Positions 37,827-46,835 of a stretch of DNA of 64,000 nt are shown here, in pieces. The stretch spans positions 1 through 64,000 of the forward strand of contig NZ_PVBS01000003.1 of the NCBI RefSeq assembly GCF_002980575.1, written 5' to 3'. Each line of letters starts with the position of its first letter. Position 1 is the first letter of the stretch. Made by a program: the position numbers and the translations under genes. The notes beneath the pieces are model-generated. The model saw only the letters and a list, made by a program, of their open reading frames with translations. It made no database searches and was not told where the DNA came from. Origin of the DNA: Sphingobacterium gobiense (GTDB taxonomy: Bacteria > Bacteroidota > Bacteroidia > Sphingobacteriales > Sphingobacteriaceae).

Positions 37827-38582
37827 ATGATTGAGATTCAAAATATATACAAATCATTCGGTAACAATGAAGTATTGAAAGGAATTGATGCCATTTTCGA
37901 ACCCGGTAAAGTGAACTTAATTATTGGAGGGTCGGGTTCTGGTAAAAGTACCTTGCTGAAATGTATTGTCGGGCTCCATGATCCCGACCAAGGCAAGGTG
38001 TTTTTCGATCAACAGGAATTTACTGAAATGGATTTTGAAGAACGCATACCCATCCGACGGAATCTCGGCATGTTGTTTCAGAACTCTGCGTTGTTCGATT
38101 CTATGACGGTCGAACAGAATATTATTTTTACGTTGAATATGTTTACCGATATGAGTCAAGCAGAGAAAATAGAACGGGCCAATTTTTGCCTTGATCGTGT
38201 CAACTTGAAGGATGTCAATAAATTATATCCATCCGAACTTTCGGGGGGAATGAAAAAGCGGGTGGGCATTGCGAGAGCAATTAGCATGAGTCCTAAATAT
38301 TTATTTTGTGACGAACCTAACTCTGGCCTTGATCCAGCGACCTCCATATTGATTGATGAGTTGATTCAAGAGCTAACAGAAGAATATCAGTGTACGACAT
38401 TAGTGGTAACACATGACATGAACTCCGTGATGGGAATAGGCGACTATATTCTGTTTTTATATCAAGGACAAAAGTTCTGGGAAGGATCTAATGAGGAGAT
38501 GCTACGTTCGGATGTACAGGAGCTGAATGATTTTGTCTTTGCAAGCCCGTTGATGAAAGCAGCAAGGGATTCTATTAAGTAG
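37827..38582 (+). CDS. MlaF-family ABC transporter ATP-binding protein
   Basis: This 251-residue ATPase has Walker A GGSGSGKST (about 32-40), the signature LSGGMKKRVGIARAI and Walker B YLFCDEPNSGLDP. The GGMKKR form of the signature is typical of MlaF and its plant relative TGD3. It forms an operon with the MlaE-like permease and would power lipid movement between the membranes. Direction of transport cannot be told from sequence. Confidence 0.93.
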   Translation: MIEIQNIYKSFGNNEVLKGIDAIFEPGKVNLIIGGSGSGKSTLLKCIVGLHDPDQGKVFFDQQEFTEMDFEERIPIRRNLGMLFQNSALFDSMTVEQNIIFTLNMFTDMSQAEKIERANFCLDRVNLKDVNKLYPSELSGGMKKRVGIARAISMSPKYLFCDEPNSGLDPATSILIDELIQELTEEYQCTTLVVTHDMNSVMGIGDYILFLYQGQKFWEGSNEEMLRSDVQELNDFVFASPLMKAARDSIK

Positions 38583-38648
38583 TACAACATCTCATATCTA
38601 ATCTTTATCTTTGTGTCGTTTTTAATGTCTGACATCTAATAGTTAAAA

Positions 38649-39548
38649 TTGAGTTCAACAACAAACATACAACTTCTCACACCACAGCACTGGAAAGATT
38701 ACGAGCTGATCGATTGTGGTGATTTCGAAAAATTAGAACGATTTGGTGATGTTATTTTAATTCGTCCTGAACCACAGGCCGTGTGGCCTAAATCCTTACC
38801 GGAGGCGGAATGGACGCAGAAACATCATATCCGATTTAAAGGCCGGTCAGCAACTTCCGGAGATTGGCTGAAGAAAAATCCCCAGACACAGGACCGTTGG
38901 CATATCAGTTATAAAAATAAAGATGCATCCATTAAATTCCGTTTGGGATTAACTTCGTTTAAACATGTCGGCATATTCCCAGAACAAGCCGTGAATTGGG
39001 ATTATATATCGGAATCCGTCAAGTCTTTTAGGACACCCAACCCGAAAGTATTGAATTTATTTGCATACACAGGCGGAGCATCGTTAATTGCAAAAGCGGC
39101 AGGGGCGGATACAACACACGTTGATTCGATTAAACAGGTCGTTACTTGGGCGAATGAAAATCAAGCACTCTCTGAATTGGATAATATCCGTTGGGTGGTA
39201 GAGGATGCGCTTAAATTTGTGAAGAGAGAATTAAAGCGTGGTAATAAATACCAGGGCATTATATTGGATCCTCCGGCCTATGGGCATGGTCCTAAAGGAG
39301 AAAAGTGGAAACTCGAAGACCATATTATGGAGATGATGCGTGATGTGGTGCAACTTCTTGACCCGAAGGAACATTTTCTTATCTTAAACACGTACTCGTT
39401 AGGATTTTCATCGGTCATCGTCGAGAATCTAATCAGAACGGCGTTCCCGCAAGTGGAAAATCTGGAAATAGGCGAACTTTATTTACAAGCAACTGCAGGG
39501 TGTAAACTACCCTTAGGCGTTTTTGGGAAATTTAGGAAGATAAAATAG
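38649..39548 (+). CDS. Class I SAM-dependent methyltransferase, RlmI-like
   Basis: The 299-residue protein starts at a TTG; no in-frame ATG occurs before the methyltransferase domain. The SAM-binding motif is VLNLFAYTGGASLIAKAAGA (about 137-156) and the catalytic-site motif is LDPPAYGHG. This pairing resembles the C-terminal half of 23S rRNA methyltransferases RlmI/RlmK, without their PUA domain. The target is probably RNA, but that is inference. It follows the ABC genes by 66 bases. Confidence 0.8.
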   Translation: MSSTTNIQLLTPQHWKDYELIDCGDFEKLERFGDVILIRPEPQAVWPKSLPEAEWTQKHHIRFKGRSATSGDWLKKNPQTQDRWHISYKNKDASIKFRLGLTSFKHVGIFPEQAVNWDYISESVKSFRTPNPKVLNLFAYTGGASLIAKAAGADTTHVDSIKQVVTWANENQALSELDNIRWVVEDALKFVKRELKRGNKYQGIILDPPAYGHGPKGEKWKLEDHIMEMMRDVVQLLDPKEHFLILNTYSLGFSSVIVENLIRTAFPQVENLEIGELYLQATAGCKLPLGVFGKFRKIK

Positions 39549-39639
39549 CGCTATTTCTGCCGATGTCCAACATCTGGATGCGACTTTAAATGTTAAAATA
39601 GTTTGGTGCAATTGTAAAGTTCCTCATGAACCTTCTATG

Positions 39640-41409
39640 TTAAGCCTCTATTATTAAATCCTGTTCGTAACCGTTCAAAGCCGATATAAAGCTTTGTGTT
39701 TCTTTAAAACCAAATTTCTCCATTTCAGCGGTTATCGTGCGATAGTAAGCAATCCCGTCGACGAGTTGGTTTTTAAATTTTTGAATTACTTTCAGCTTCT
39801 TTGCGTCGTCAATACCATTTTTCGCCAAGTTTTTGAGATAGTCTACGTAGAGCTGCAATTCGTTCAGAAACATATGAGGTCTATTTTTCAAACCCAGTGG
39901 ACGACGACCATATATATGATCTACCATTTCCTGTAGCGTGTAAGGTCCTTTGAAATATGCCGTATTTGGACCTGGGCAGATAGAAACAGCCGTAATCTCT
40001 TTGGGCTTCTGTAAATTGTATTTCAAGTAGGCCGAAGCGGCAAGCCCTTCACACAAACAGGTTTTCGCTGTAATTTTATCAACCTGTTCCTGAAATTCCG
40101 CTTCTGAAAGCTGGATGTTTTTTAGCGCGTTGATTTTAGCATGTTGATAAACACGGGAAGCTGTACATATGGGTTCTGCTGAAAATTCCGTATTAGACAC
40201 CAGATATTTCTTTGTACAGGGACTTCCAGGAACTCCCCTAGCGATACGTTCGATTCGTCTTTGCTCTGCTGTGCTGCCTTTAAAATTATTAAAAGGAACA
40301 CCAAGTGGGGATGAATCACTTAAATAGAAATCTTCCTTATCCGCCTTTATCAATTTCGTTAATGTACCGTTATCGACTGTAGTTGCTTCGGGCACCAATA
40401 AAAACGGTGAGCCCCAACCGACACTGTCAAAGCCGTAATAACGGAGAAGGAATAACTGTTCTTCCGCCGTTCCTATCCCCCCTTGCACACTGAATCTAAT
40501 GGGAAGGATGTGTACGTTCGATACGTCCTTTTCAAGAAGTGCTGTTCTATAAATGCAGGAAAGTTCCTGAACAAGGTCTTCTTTCTTTTGTTTAAATTCT
40601 TCCAGAATAGGGCCTAATAAATAACCGTCTGTTGCAAAAGCGTGCCCTCCACAATTTAACCCCGACTCGATACGGAATTCAGAAACCCACAGCCCCTTTT
40701 TAGCCAGATATTTTGCTTGGATATAGGCCGATCGATAATCTGAAACCTTCAGGATAATACGCTTTTCCAATACGCCGTGTCGATTTGGAAAAAAAGAGGG
40801 TAATTCGGTAAGGTAATTGTATAAACGAGGGTTCATGCCCGCCGAAAGAACAACGGATGAACGTAAGACGGATTGGGCGAAACCTCGGAGTGCGGCAGAA
40901 GCATCTGAATATTTTTCGTATAATACTTTGCCTTCTGCGTCAACATTAAGCTTATCGACCTTTGCCATAATGTTGACGTCGATTTCTCCCGGAACAACCA
41001 TGGTTTTTAATTCTTCCGCCAGGGCGGCTTTTCGACAAAGATCATCGGTTTCTAACATTTTTTTATAACGTCGTTTACGGAGATCTGTATCAGGCAAAAG
41101 CTCAAAATATTTTGTTAAGTCAGCATGTGGTGAGAATTCATCGTTCTTGATATGGAAAATCTGCATATCAACGATCTGTTGTACTAAATTGAGATAAGCT
41201 GTAATTCGCTTTGCGCGATAATCCTCCTCCGTTTTCTTTATAGGGGTGTAATAGAGCTGGTTCTTCTGCGCATAGAACGCGCGTATACGCTCGATAAGCT
41301 CGTCGTCTACAATAGATATCACCGAAGAGATACCAAATTTTGCAACTTTTAAAGGCGTATCAATGGAAAAAGCTAATCCTAATACGGGAATGTGGAAATT
41401 GTGTTTCAT
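39640..41409 (-). CDS. Uncharacterised FMN-barrel-like protein, 589 aa
   Basis: The protein has no signal peptide or membrane segment. Several parts recall FMN-dependent TIM barrels such as nitronate monooxygenase: the start IPVLGLAFSIDTPLKVAKFGISSV (seen at residues 7-30), SEFRIESGLNCGGHAFA (243-259) and SVQGGIGTAEEQL (307-319) before WGSPFLLVPEA. It then has a C-terminal part with Cys398, Cys415, Cys451, Cys453 and Cys478, which could bind metal or an iron-sulfur cluster. I believe near relatives occur across Bacteroidota, annotated as hypothetical. The barrel assignment is inference from motifs. Confidence 0.65.
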   Translation of the reverse strand: MKHNFHIPVLGLAFSIDTPLKVAKFGISSVISIVDDELIERIRAFYAQKNQLYYTPIKKTEEDYRAKRITAYLNLVQQIVDMQIFHIKNDEFSPHADLTKYFELLPDTDLRKRRYKKMLETDDLCRKAALAEELKTMVVPGEIDVNIMAKVDKLNVDAEGKVLYEKYSDASAALRGFAQSVLRSSVVLSAGMNPRLYNYLTELPSFFPNRHGVLEKRIILKVSDYRSAYIQAKYLAKKGLWVSEFRIESGLNCGGHAFATDGYLLGPILEEFKQKKEDLVQELSCIYRTALLEKDVSNVHILPIRFSVQGGIGTAEEQLFLLRYYGFDSVGWGSPFLLVPEATTVDNGTLTKLIKADKEDFYLSDSSPLGVPFNNFKGSTAEQRRIERIARGVPGSPCTKKYLVSNTEFSAEPICTASRVYQHAKINALKNIQLSEAEFQEQVDKITAKTCLCEGLAASAYLKYNLQKPKEITAVSICPGPNTAYFKGPYTLQEMVDHIYGRRPLGLKNRPHMFLNELQLYVDYLKNLAKNGIDDAKKLKVIQKFKNQLVDGIAYYRTITAEMEKFGFKETQSFISALNGYEQDLIIEA

Positions 41410-41558
41410 ATAACATCGAATGTCGATACGAAATACGGCAATTTCACGCGGGTATAAAGTAACGGAAGTGTGCGGAAAAAATGATTTGACTCATTTTTAA
41501 CAACGGCATCCGGGCTACCATCCGACGAACAGAGCCCGAATGCTATTTCGGGAGTTTA

Positions 41559-42335
41559 TCAAGAAGCTAAATCGAGTGTAATCGTGCCTACATCTTTTGC
41601 AATGCCCGTTTCGACGATAACCCCTTCAATAGTTCTATTTCCATAGGCATCGTTTTCAGGCTCAATAATAATCGTATACGTTCCATCTTCGATACCGGGA
41701 AAGTAGAACTTGCTCTCTGCATTCGTTATGGCGCCAATACGCTCATCTCCAATCTCGATATAAATTTTCGGGGCGGCCTCCAAAGGCAGCACGACGCCGT
41801 GAATGACACCAGAAACCGCTTCCGGTATCGCACGAATCACCGGTTTTAGACTGTAGCCACCATTACCTTGCTGTACAATCGAACTAGCTACGTCAAAGTC
41901 CAGTAAAAGGGTGTACGCTACGTTGGGAATCAAGTCATCGTGTACTTTGATCTTAACGCCCGAAGATTGTCCACTCGGTGTTGTCAAAGGGTGGGGTTGG
42001 CCATCTACAATGATTTCGTTCCCCTCATCGTCGAGTATTAATCGTACCTCTTGTAGGCGTCCAGAAGCTACTGTTTCATTTGCTAACAAGGTGTCTTTAC
42101 CCATCGAGAACTCCAAGATATCGAAAGGCTCGTTGTCATCGACATCAAGTGTGGTACGCCCGTTACTAGTCAATACCTCAATCTTATCAATATTCAGTAG
42201 TACCGCATCATATCGTCCCGGTGCATCCGTTATTTTCACGGATATGGGTGTTGTGCCTGCTTTACCGTCGTCATCACTTTCACAGGCGCTTAATAGTGCC
42301 AACGTCGCTATACTTGTAAATAATACTGTTCTCAT
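41559..42335 (-). CDS. DUF4382 lipoprotein
   Basis: The 258-residue protein has a lipoprotein signal (LSACES, acceptor near residue 18), then a DUF4382 domain (about 30-165) beginning ISVKITDAPGRYDAVLLNID. A C-terminal beta-sandwich (about 170-258), like a carboxypeptidase-regulatory domain, follows with FYFPGIEDGTYTI. DUF4382 proteins are common surface or periplasmic lipoproteins of unknown role in Bacteroidota. A small hairpin (CCCGAA/TTCGGG, 41533-41550) follows its stop. Confidence 0.85.
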   Translation of the reverse strand: MRTVLFTSIATLALLSACESDDDGKAGTTPISVKITDAPGRYDAVLLNIDKIEVLTSNGRTTLDVDDNEPFDILEFSMGKDTLLANETVASGRLQEVRLILDDEGNEIIVDGQPHPLTTPSGQSSGVKIKVHDDLIPNVAYTLLLDFDVASSIVQQGNGGYSLKPVIRAIPEAVSGVIHGVVLPLEAAPKIYIEIGDERIGAITNAESKFYFPGIEDGTYTIIIEPENDAYGNRTIEGVIVETGIAKDVGTITLDLAS

Positions 42336-42394
42336 GCTAAATTACGTTATGTAAGTCATAAAAACTGCAAAACCAATGCCAGAATGGTAAATTA

Positions 42395-43237
42395 CTACTC
42401 AAAAACAATGGTCTTATTACCTTGTAACATCACTCGGTCTTCCGTTAACAAATGGATAGCTTGACTTAATACCGCTTTTTCGATTTCTTTTCCTGCTGTA
42501 ACCAGATTAGGAACATCGTAACTATGGTTAATAGATTTGGTACGTTGCACGATGATAGGACCTTCATCCAAATCATTCGTAACATAATGCGCTGTTGCGC
42601 CGATAATCTTTACACCTCGTTTGTAAGCTTGTCGATAGGGATTTGCACCAATGAACGCGGGAAGGAAAGAATGATGGATATTAATGAGCTTGTTTTCGAA
42701 TTTCGCCACGAACGAAGGAGAGAGGATACGCATAAACTTGGCCAACACGATATAATCGGGTTGATACGGAGCAATGGTTTCCGCTAGTTCCTGTTCAAAT
42801 TCTTCCTTTGTTTTATCTTCATGCGAGACGAAATGATAGGGGATATCGAACTTTTCTGTAAACGCTTTCAGTACTTCGTAGTTTCCAACTACCGCTCTAA
42901 CAGAGGCATTAAGCGTTTGGAAAAAATGACGTACGAGGATATCCGCAAGGCAATGATGTTCTTTGGTTACCAAAATAACAAGCTTTTTTTCACGAGCAGG
43001 GTTAATAGATACCTGTGCCTGAGGAGGTAAATTGTCTTCTAAATCCTGTTGCAATAGCGGAGTAGTCGCTGGAACACCACTACAGACCACACGGACAAAA
43101 AATTTTCGGTTTTCTTCGTCCACAAATTCCCGCATGGTGACGATATTTAAATGATGCTTAGCGATAACATGGGCGACATTGGCGACCAGGCCCACCGCAT
43201 CTTGGCACTGGATAAGAATTAAGGTTTGGTTGTTCAT
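42395..43237 (-). CDS. purU: Formyltetrahydrofolate deformylase
   Basis: This 280-residue enzyme hydrolyses 10-formyl-THF to formate and THF, balancing one-carbon pools. An ACT domain (about 1-85, LILIQCQDAVGLVANVAHV) precedes the formyltransferase-fold domain with NIHHSFLPAFIGANPY and the catalytic Asp in GATAHYVTNDLDEGPII. Length and domain order match PurU. It lies downstream of parE behind a hairpin terminator. Confidence 0.96.
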   Translation of the reverse strand: MNNQTLILIQCQDAVGLVANVAHVIAKHHLNIVTMREFVDEENRKFFVRVVCSGVPATTPLLQQDLEDNLPPQAQVSINPAREKKLVILVTKEHHCLADILVRHFFQTLNASVRAVVGNYEVLKAFTEKFDIPYHFVSHEDKTKEEFEQELAETIAPYQPDYIVLAKFMRILSPSFVAKFENKLINIHHSFLPAFIGANPYRQAYKRGVKIIGATAHYVTNDLDEGPIIVQRTKSINHSYDVPNLVTAGKEIEKAVLSQAIHLLTEDRVMLQGNKTIVFE

Positions 43238-43257
43238 TATTTATATTGTAATAAATA

Positions 43258-43281
43258 CCGTTGCCTTTTAGGAGGCAACGG
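43258..43281 (-). terminator. Terminator overlapping the parE stop codon
   Basis: On the minus strand CCGTTGCCT pairs with AGGCAACGG around a 6-base loop that contains the TAA stop of parE, then runs into TATTTATT. A translating ribosome reaching the stop would cover the hairpin. Confidence 0.6.
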
Positions 43282-45127
43282 CAGCTTTAGCAAGTTCTTC
43301 TTCCAAATCGATTTCAATACGTAGATTTTCGACGATATGCTTTTGTCTGTCGGGCGTATTCTTACCCATATAATACTCCAACAATTGAGGTAGTTTGTTC
43401 TCTTTAGAAAGAATAACGGGATCTAAACGCATATCTTTACCAATGAAAAGCCCAAATTCAGAGGGAGATATTTCTCCTAGACCTTTGAAACGGGTGATTT
43501 CCGGTTTGCCTCCTAATTTGGCAATAGCACGTTGGCGTTCTTCATCCGAATAACAATAAATCGTATCCTTTTTGTTTCGGACACGGAAAAGCGGCGTTTG
43601 TAAAATAGATACATGCCCGGCCTTCACCAAATCGGGAAAAAATTGTAAAAAGAAAGTAAGCAACAGCAAACGGATGTGCATACCATCTACGTCTGCATCT
43701 GTAGCAATGACGATGTTGTTATAACGTAGCCCGTCGAGTCCGTCCTCGATATTGAGCGCATGCTGCAATAAGTTGAATTCTTCATTCTCGTAAACAATTT
43801 TCTTCGACATGCCGTAGGAGTTTAAGGGTTTGCCTTTTAAGCTGAATACGGCTTGGGTCTGTACATCACGCGATTTGGTGATAGAACCACTGGCTGAGTC
43901 TCCCTCTGTGATGAACAGTGTCGTTTCTAAGTTGCGCTCGTTTTTATCGTTGAAATGGATTTTGCAGTCACGCAGTTTTCGGTTGTGCAAAGATGCTTTC
44001 TTAGCACGCTCATTGGCAAGCTTCTTAATGCCAGCAATATCTTTCCGCTCGCGTTCGGACTGCAAGATGCGTTTAAGCAATGCATCAGCTGTAGCCGAGT
44101 TTTTATGCAAATAATCATCCAGCGCCTTTTTAACGAAATCGTTGATAAAAGTACGTACAGTCGGGCCTTCAGGGCCGATACTTTGTGATCCGAGTTTTGT
44201 TTTTGTTTGTGATTCAAATACCGGTTCTTGTACCTTAATCGCGATTGCAGCGATAATAGACGAACGTATGTCCGCGGCATCAAATTCCTTTTTATAAAAC
44301 TCACGGATTGTTTTGACAACGGCTTCGCGAAATGCGGCTTGGTGTGTGCCGCCTTGCGTAGTGTGTTGTCCATTGACAAAAGAATAATATTCTTCACCAT
44401 ATTGCTGGCCGTGTGTCAGCGCAATTTCGATATCCTCTCCTCTTAGATGGATGATCGGGTAACGCATAGATTCTGCATCAATATTGCGCTCGAGCAAGTC
44501 TTTTAATCCATTTTCAGAAACAAACTTTTGCCCGTTGAAATTGATGGTCAGCCCGGAGTTAAGGAATACATAATTCCAGATCATGTTTTCTACAAATTCC
44601 ATACGGAACTTGTAATTCCGAAAAATGGTTTCATCCGGATAGAAGCTTGTCGCCGTACCATTACGTTGTGTGGTTTCTTTTTGCTCGTCATTCATTAATT
44701 CGCCACGTTGAAACTGTGCAATACGAGTTACGCCTTGACGATACGACTGCACGGTAAATTGGTCGGAAAGTGCGTTGACGGCTTTCGTACCGACACCATT
44801 TAAACCTACAGATTTTTGAAATGCTTTGCTATCGTATTTACCACCGGTATTAATTTTAGAAACCACATCCACAACGGATCCAATGGGAATGCCGCGTCCG
44901 TAATCGCGCACCGCTACTTTATTGTCATGGACGTTGATGTCAATCGTTTTGCCGGCACCCATCACGAATTCATCTATAGAGTTGTCGACAATCTCTTTTA
45001 ACAATACGTAGATTCCATCGTCATAAGCAGAACCATCTCCCAATTTCCCGATATACATACCCGGGCGCAGACGGATGTGTTCTTTCCAATCTAAGGAACG
45101 TATACTGTCTTCGTTATATGTCGTCAT
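43268..45127 (-). CDS. parE: DNA topoisomerase IV subunit B
   Basis: The 619-residue subunit carries the GHKL ATPase ([32 protein letters not shown]), the transducer domain and the TOPRIM domain ([16 protein letters not shown]). Its size and the KLGDG motif fit ParE rather than GyrB of Bacteroidota, which is a little longer. It decatenates daughter chromosomes with ParC, whose gene is not adjacent. A TATTTTTG box at 45155-45162 on the minus strand could be its -7 element. Confidence 0.93.
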   Translation of the reverse strand: MTTYNEDSIRSLDWKEHIRLRPGMYIGKLGDGSAYDDGIYVLLKEIVDNSIDEFVMGAGKTIDINVHDNKVAVRDYGRGIPIGSVVDVVSKINTGGKYDSKAFQKSVGLNGVGTKAVNALSDQFTVQSYRQGVTRIAQFQRGELMNDEQKETTQRNGTATSFYPDETIFRNYKFRMEFVENMIWNYVFLNSGLTINFNGQKFVSENGLKDLLERNIDAESMRYPIIHLRGEDIEIALTHGQQYGEEYYSFVNGQHTTQGGTHQAAFREAVVKTIREFYKKEFDAADIRSSIIAAIAIKVQEPVFESQTKTKLGSQSIGPEGPTVRTFINDFVKKALDDYLHKNSATADALLKRILQSERERKDIAGIKKLANERAKKASLHNRKLRDCKIHFNDKNERNLETTLFITEGDSASGSITKSRDVQTQAVFSLKGKPLNSYGMSKKIVYENEEFNLLQHALNIEDGLDGLRYNNIVIATDADVDGMHIRLLLLTFFLQFFPDLVKAGHVSILQTPLFRVRNKKDTIYCYSDEERQRAIAKLGGKPEITRFKGLGEISPSEFGLFIGKDMRLDPVILSKENKLPQLLEYYMGKNTPDRQKHIVENLRIEIDLEEELAKAAVAS

Positions 45128-45220
45128 ACGGTTTGTTTAAGTTTTCTTTGCTAACAAAAATAGGAAAAAGATTAGATAATTTTGGCAAGCTCTTTGCCCA
45201 ATCGTCCTTATAGAAAAGTT

Positions 45221-45565
45221 ATGAAAGGAAAAGTCATTGTAAGTAAGTTTTGGACAAATATCTTTTCGGGAAGAAAGGCAGTAGCGATCGTTATCTTTCC
45301 TTTCATCTTCTTGCTGGATCAACATTATAAGAAGAATAAATTTTTATTAAACCACGAAAATATACATATCAAACAGGCCGCAGAAATGCTGGTAGTTCCC
45401 TTCTACATATGGTATGTTATCGAATTTTTGATACGTTTTTTACAATATAAAAAATTTCGACAAGCTTACCTTAATATCTCTTTTGAGCGGGAAGCCTATC
45501 GAAATGAACGAAACTTACACTATCTAAAAAAGCGAAAGTTGTGGGCTTTTAGTAGCTACTTTTAG
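45221..45565 (+). CDS. Small membrane protein with HExxH motif
   Basis: From the ATG at 45221 the protein has 114 residues; an upstream TTG would add 13. It has a hydrophobic stretch (about 19-32), then HENIH at 45-49, a membrane-type segment (about 55-75) and FEREAY at 88-93. HExxH plus a downstream Glu is the zinc site of gluzincin metalloproteases. I have the impression of similar small proteins in Bacteroidota, always annotated as hypothetical. Protease function is inference. It converges on accD, 7 bases apart. Confidence 0.65.
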   Translation: MKGKVIVSKFWTNIFSGRKAVAIVIFPFIFLLDQHYKKNKFLLNHENIHIKQAAEMLVVPFYIWYVIEFLIRFLQYKKFRQAYLNISFEREAYRNERNLHYLKKRKLWAFSSYF

Positions 45566-45572
45566 CAGTCTC

Positions 45573-46415
45573 TTATTTTACCAGCCGTAAATAGCTTGCT
45601 ACTTTGTTCTTCAAGTTCCGGCGATCCACGATAAAATCTAGAAAGCCATGTTCCAAAACAAATTCAGACGTTTGAAAACCTTTAGGCAGATCTTTCTTGA
45701 TGGTCTCTTTGATAACGCGAGGTCCAGCGAATCCTATTAATGCGCCCGGTTCAGCAATGTTGATATCTCCCAACATGGCATAGGAAGCGGTTACACCACC
45801 TGTTGTCGGGTCAGTTAGTAAACAAACATAAGGAATTTTAGCTTGTGCTAACAGCGCTAGCTTTGCTGATGTCTTTGCCATTTGCATCAAGGAGAACGCA
45901 GCTTCCATCATACGTGCCCCACCCGACTTCGAAATCAACATGAAAGGAATCTTGTTTGTTATACAGTAATCGATAGCTCGAGCGATTTTTTCCCCGACCA
46001 CAGACCCCATAGAGCCCCCAATGAAGGTGAAATCCATACAAGCAATCACGATATCCCCACCTTCCATTTTGCCATGTGCACAGCGGATAGCATCTTTTAA
46101 TCCTGTTTTCGCTTGACTGTCTGCAAGTCGGACAGGATAAGGTTTGGTATCGGCGAATTGAAGGGGATCACCAGACGTTAAGGTTTCAAATAACTCGGTG
46201 TAGTTGTTGTCATCGAAAAGGATAGAAAAGTAGGCAGCGGAACCGATGCGGATATGATAATCACAATACTGACAAACGTATTGGTTTTCAATTTGTTCAC
46301 TGTTCAATAGCGGCTTTTTGCAGTTCGGACATTTATTCCACATGCCGTCAGGCGCTTCTTTTTTATTCTCGGTTGCGGTATTGATACCTGCCTTGTTTCT
46401 TTTAAACCAACTCAT
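45573..46415 (-). CDS. accD: Acetyl-CoA carboxylase carboxyltransferase subunit beta
   Basis: The ATG at 46415 gives 280 residues and a typical [10 protein letters not shown] start. The zinc ribbon [10 protein letters not shown] ... YVCQYC lies at about 27-50, followed by the crotonase-fold carboxyltransferase core ([34 protein letters not shown]). It transfers carboxyl from biotin to acetyl-CoA at the first step of fatty-acid synthesis, with AccA encoded elsewhere. Confidence 0.97.
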   Translation of the reverse strand: MSWFKRNKAGINTATENKKEAPDGMWNKCPNCKKPLLNSEQIENQYVCQYCDYHIRIGSAAYFSILFDDNNYTELFETLTSGDPLQFADTKPYPVRLADSQAKTGLKDAIRCAHGKMEGGDIVIACMDFTFIGGSMGSVVGEKIARAIDYCITNKIPFMLISKSGGARMMEAAFSLMQMAKTSAKLALLAQAKIPYVCLLTDPTTGGVTASYAMLGDINIAEPGALIGFAGPRVIKETIKKDLPKGFQTSEFVLEHGFLDFIVDRRNLKNKVASYLRLVK

Positions 46416-46449
46416 AAGTTCACGATCATTCGGACTACAAAGAAACGAA

Positions 46450-46500
46450 ACCATCGTGATTTATGCAAACCCCACAAAGAATGAATAAACCTGATAACTT
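46450..46500. repeat. Intergenic repeat ending ATGAATAAACCTGATAACTT, copy 1
   Basis: About 51 bases upstream of accD match a stretch at 52516-52567 with roughly four fifths identity and a one-base gap. Both begin ACCAT, continue TGATTTAT-CAAACC and end with ATGAATAAACCTGATA-CTT. The ATTTAT and ATAAAC arms can fold into an imperfect hairpin. Only these two copies are seen in the window. Confidence 0.5.
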
Positions 46501-46637
46501 CCTTGCTCTGAAAAACAAGTCGCTTTTAACGAACTTGTCTATACAATAGCGGATTGACCCATATAGACAGGCAAATTATGCGAATGAAAAATAAGTTAAA
46601 AAAGAGTGGGAGAGTGATGCCAGTTATAAAATAAAAA

Positions 46638-46734
46638 ATAGGCAAGCTACTCCTATCGCACCGCTCAACCTAATACCCTTGCTTTGTTCCCAACCTGGGG
46701 GAGTCAAAGGGAGCTGGTCGTAGGAGACTTGCCT
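46638..46734 (-). ncRNA. ffs: Signal recognition particle RNA, small bacterial type
   Basis: On the minus strand, a 5' GGCAAGTCTCCTACGACC arm pairs with a 3' ...GATAGGAGTAGCTTGCC arm to close a long hairpin. The apical part is the diagnostic SRP domain IV: CAGG on the 5' side, a GGAA tetraloop on a UUG/CAA stem, and AGCA on the 3' side, then AAGGG closing with CCCUU. A TACTTTTG -7 box ends five bases before the 5' end and a T-rich tract (46622-46640) follows the 3' end. The RNA would bind Ffh for co-translational targeting. Confidence 0.9.
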
Positions 46735-46738
46735 ACGA

Positions 46739-46768
46739 CAAAAGTAGGAAAAAAATAGTGCTTTGAAA
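46739..46768 (-). promoter_or_regulatory. Promoter of the SRP RNA gene
   Basis: On the minus strand TTTC, an 18-base spacer and TACTTTTG precede the 5' end of the RNA by about five bases, matching the Bacteroidota consensus apart from the last base of the -33 box. Confidence 0.55.
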
Positions 46769-46835
46769 AACTTTTTATTTGACTTTGTTTAGACGCTTGA
46801 TTGTCAGGTAAAAATAATGGCTTGCCACTTGCACT

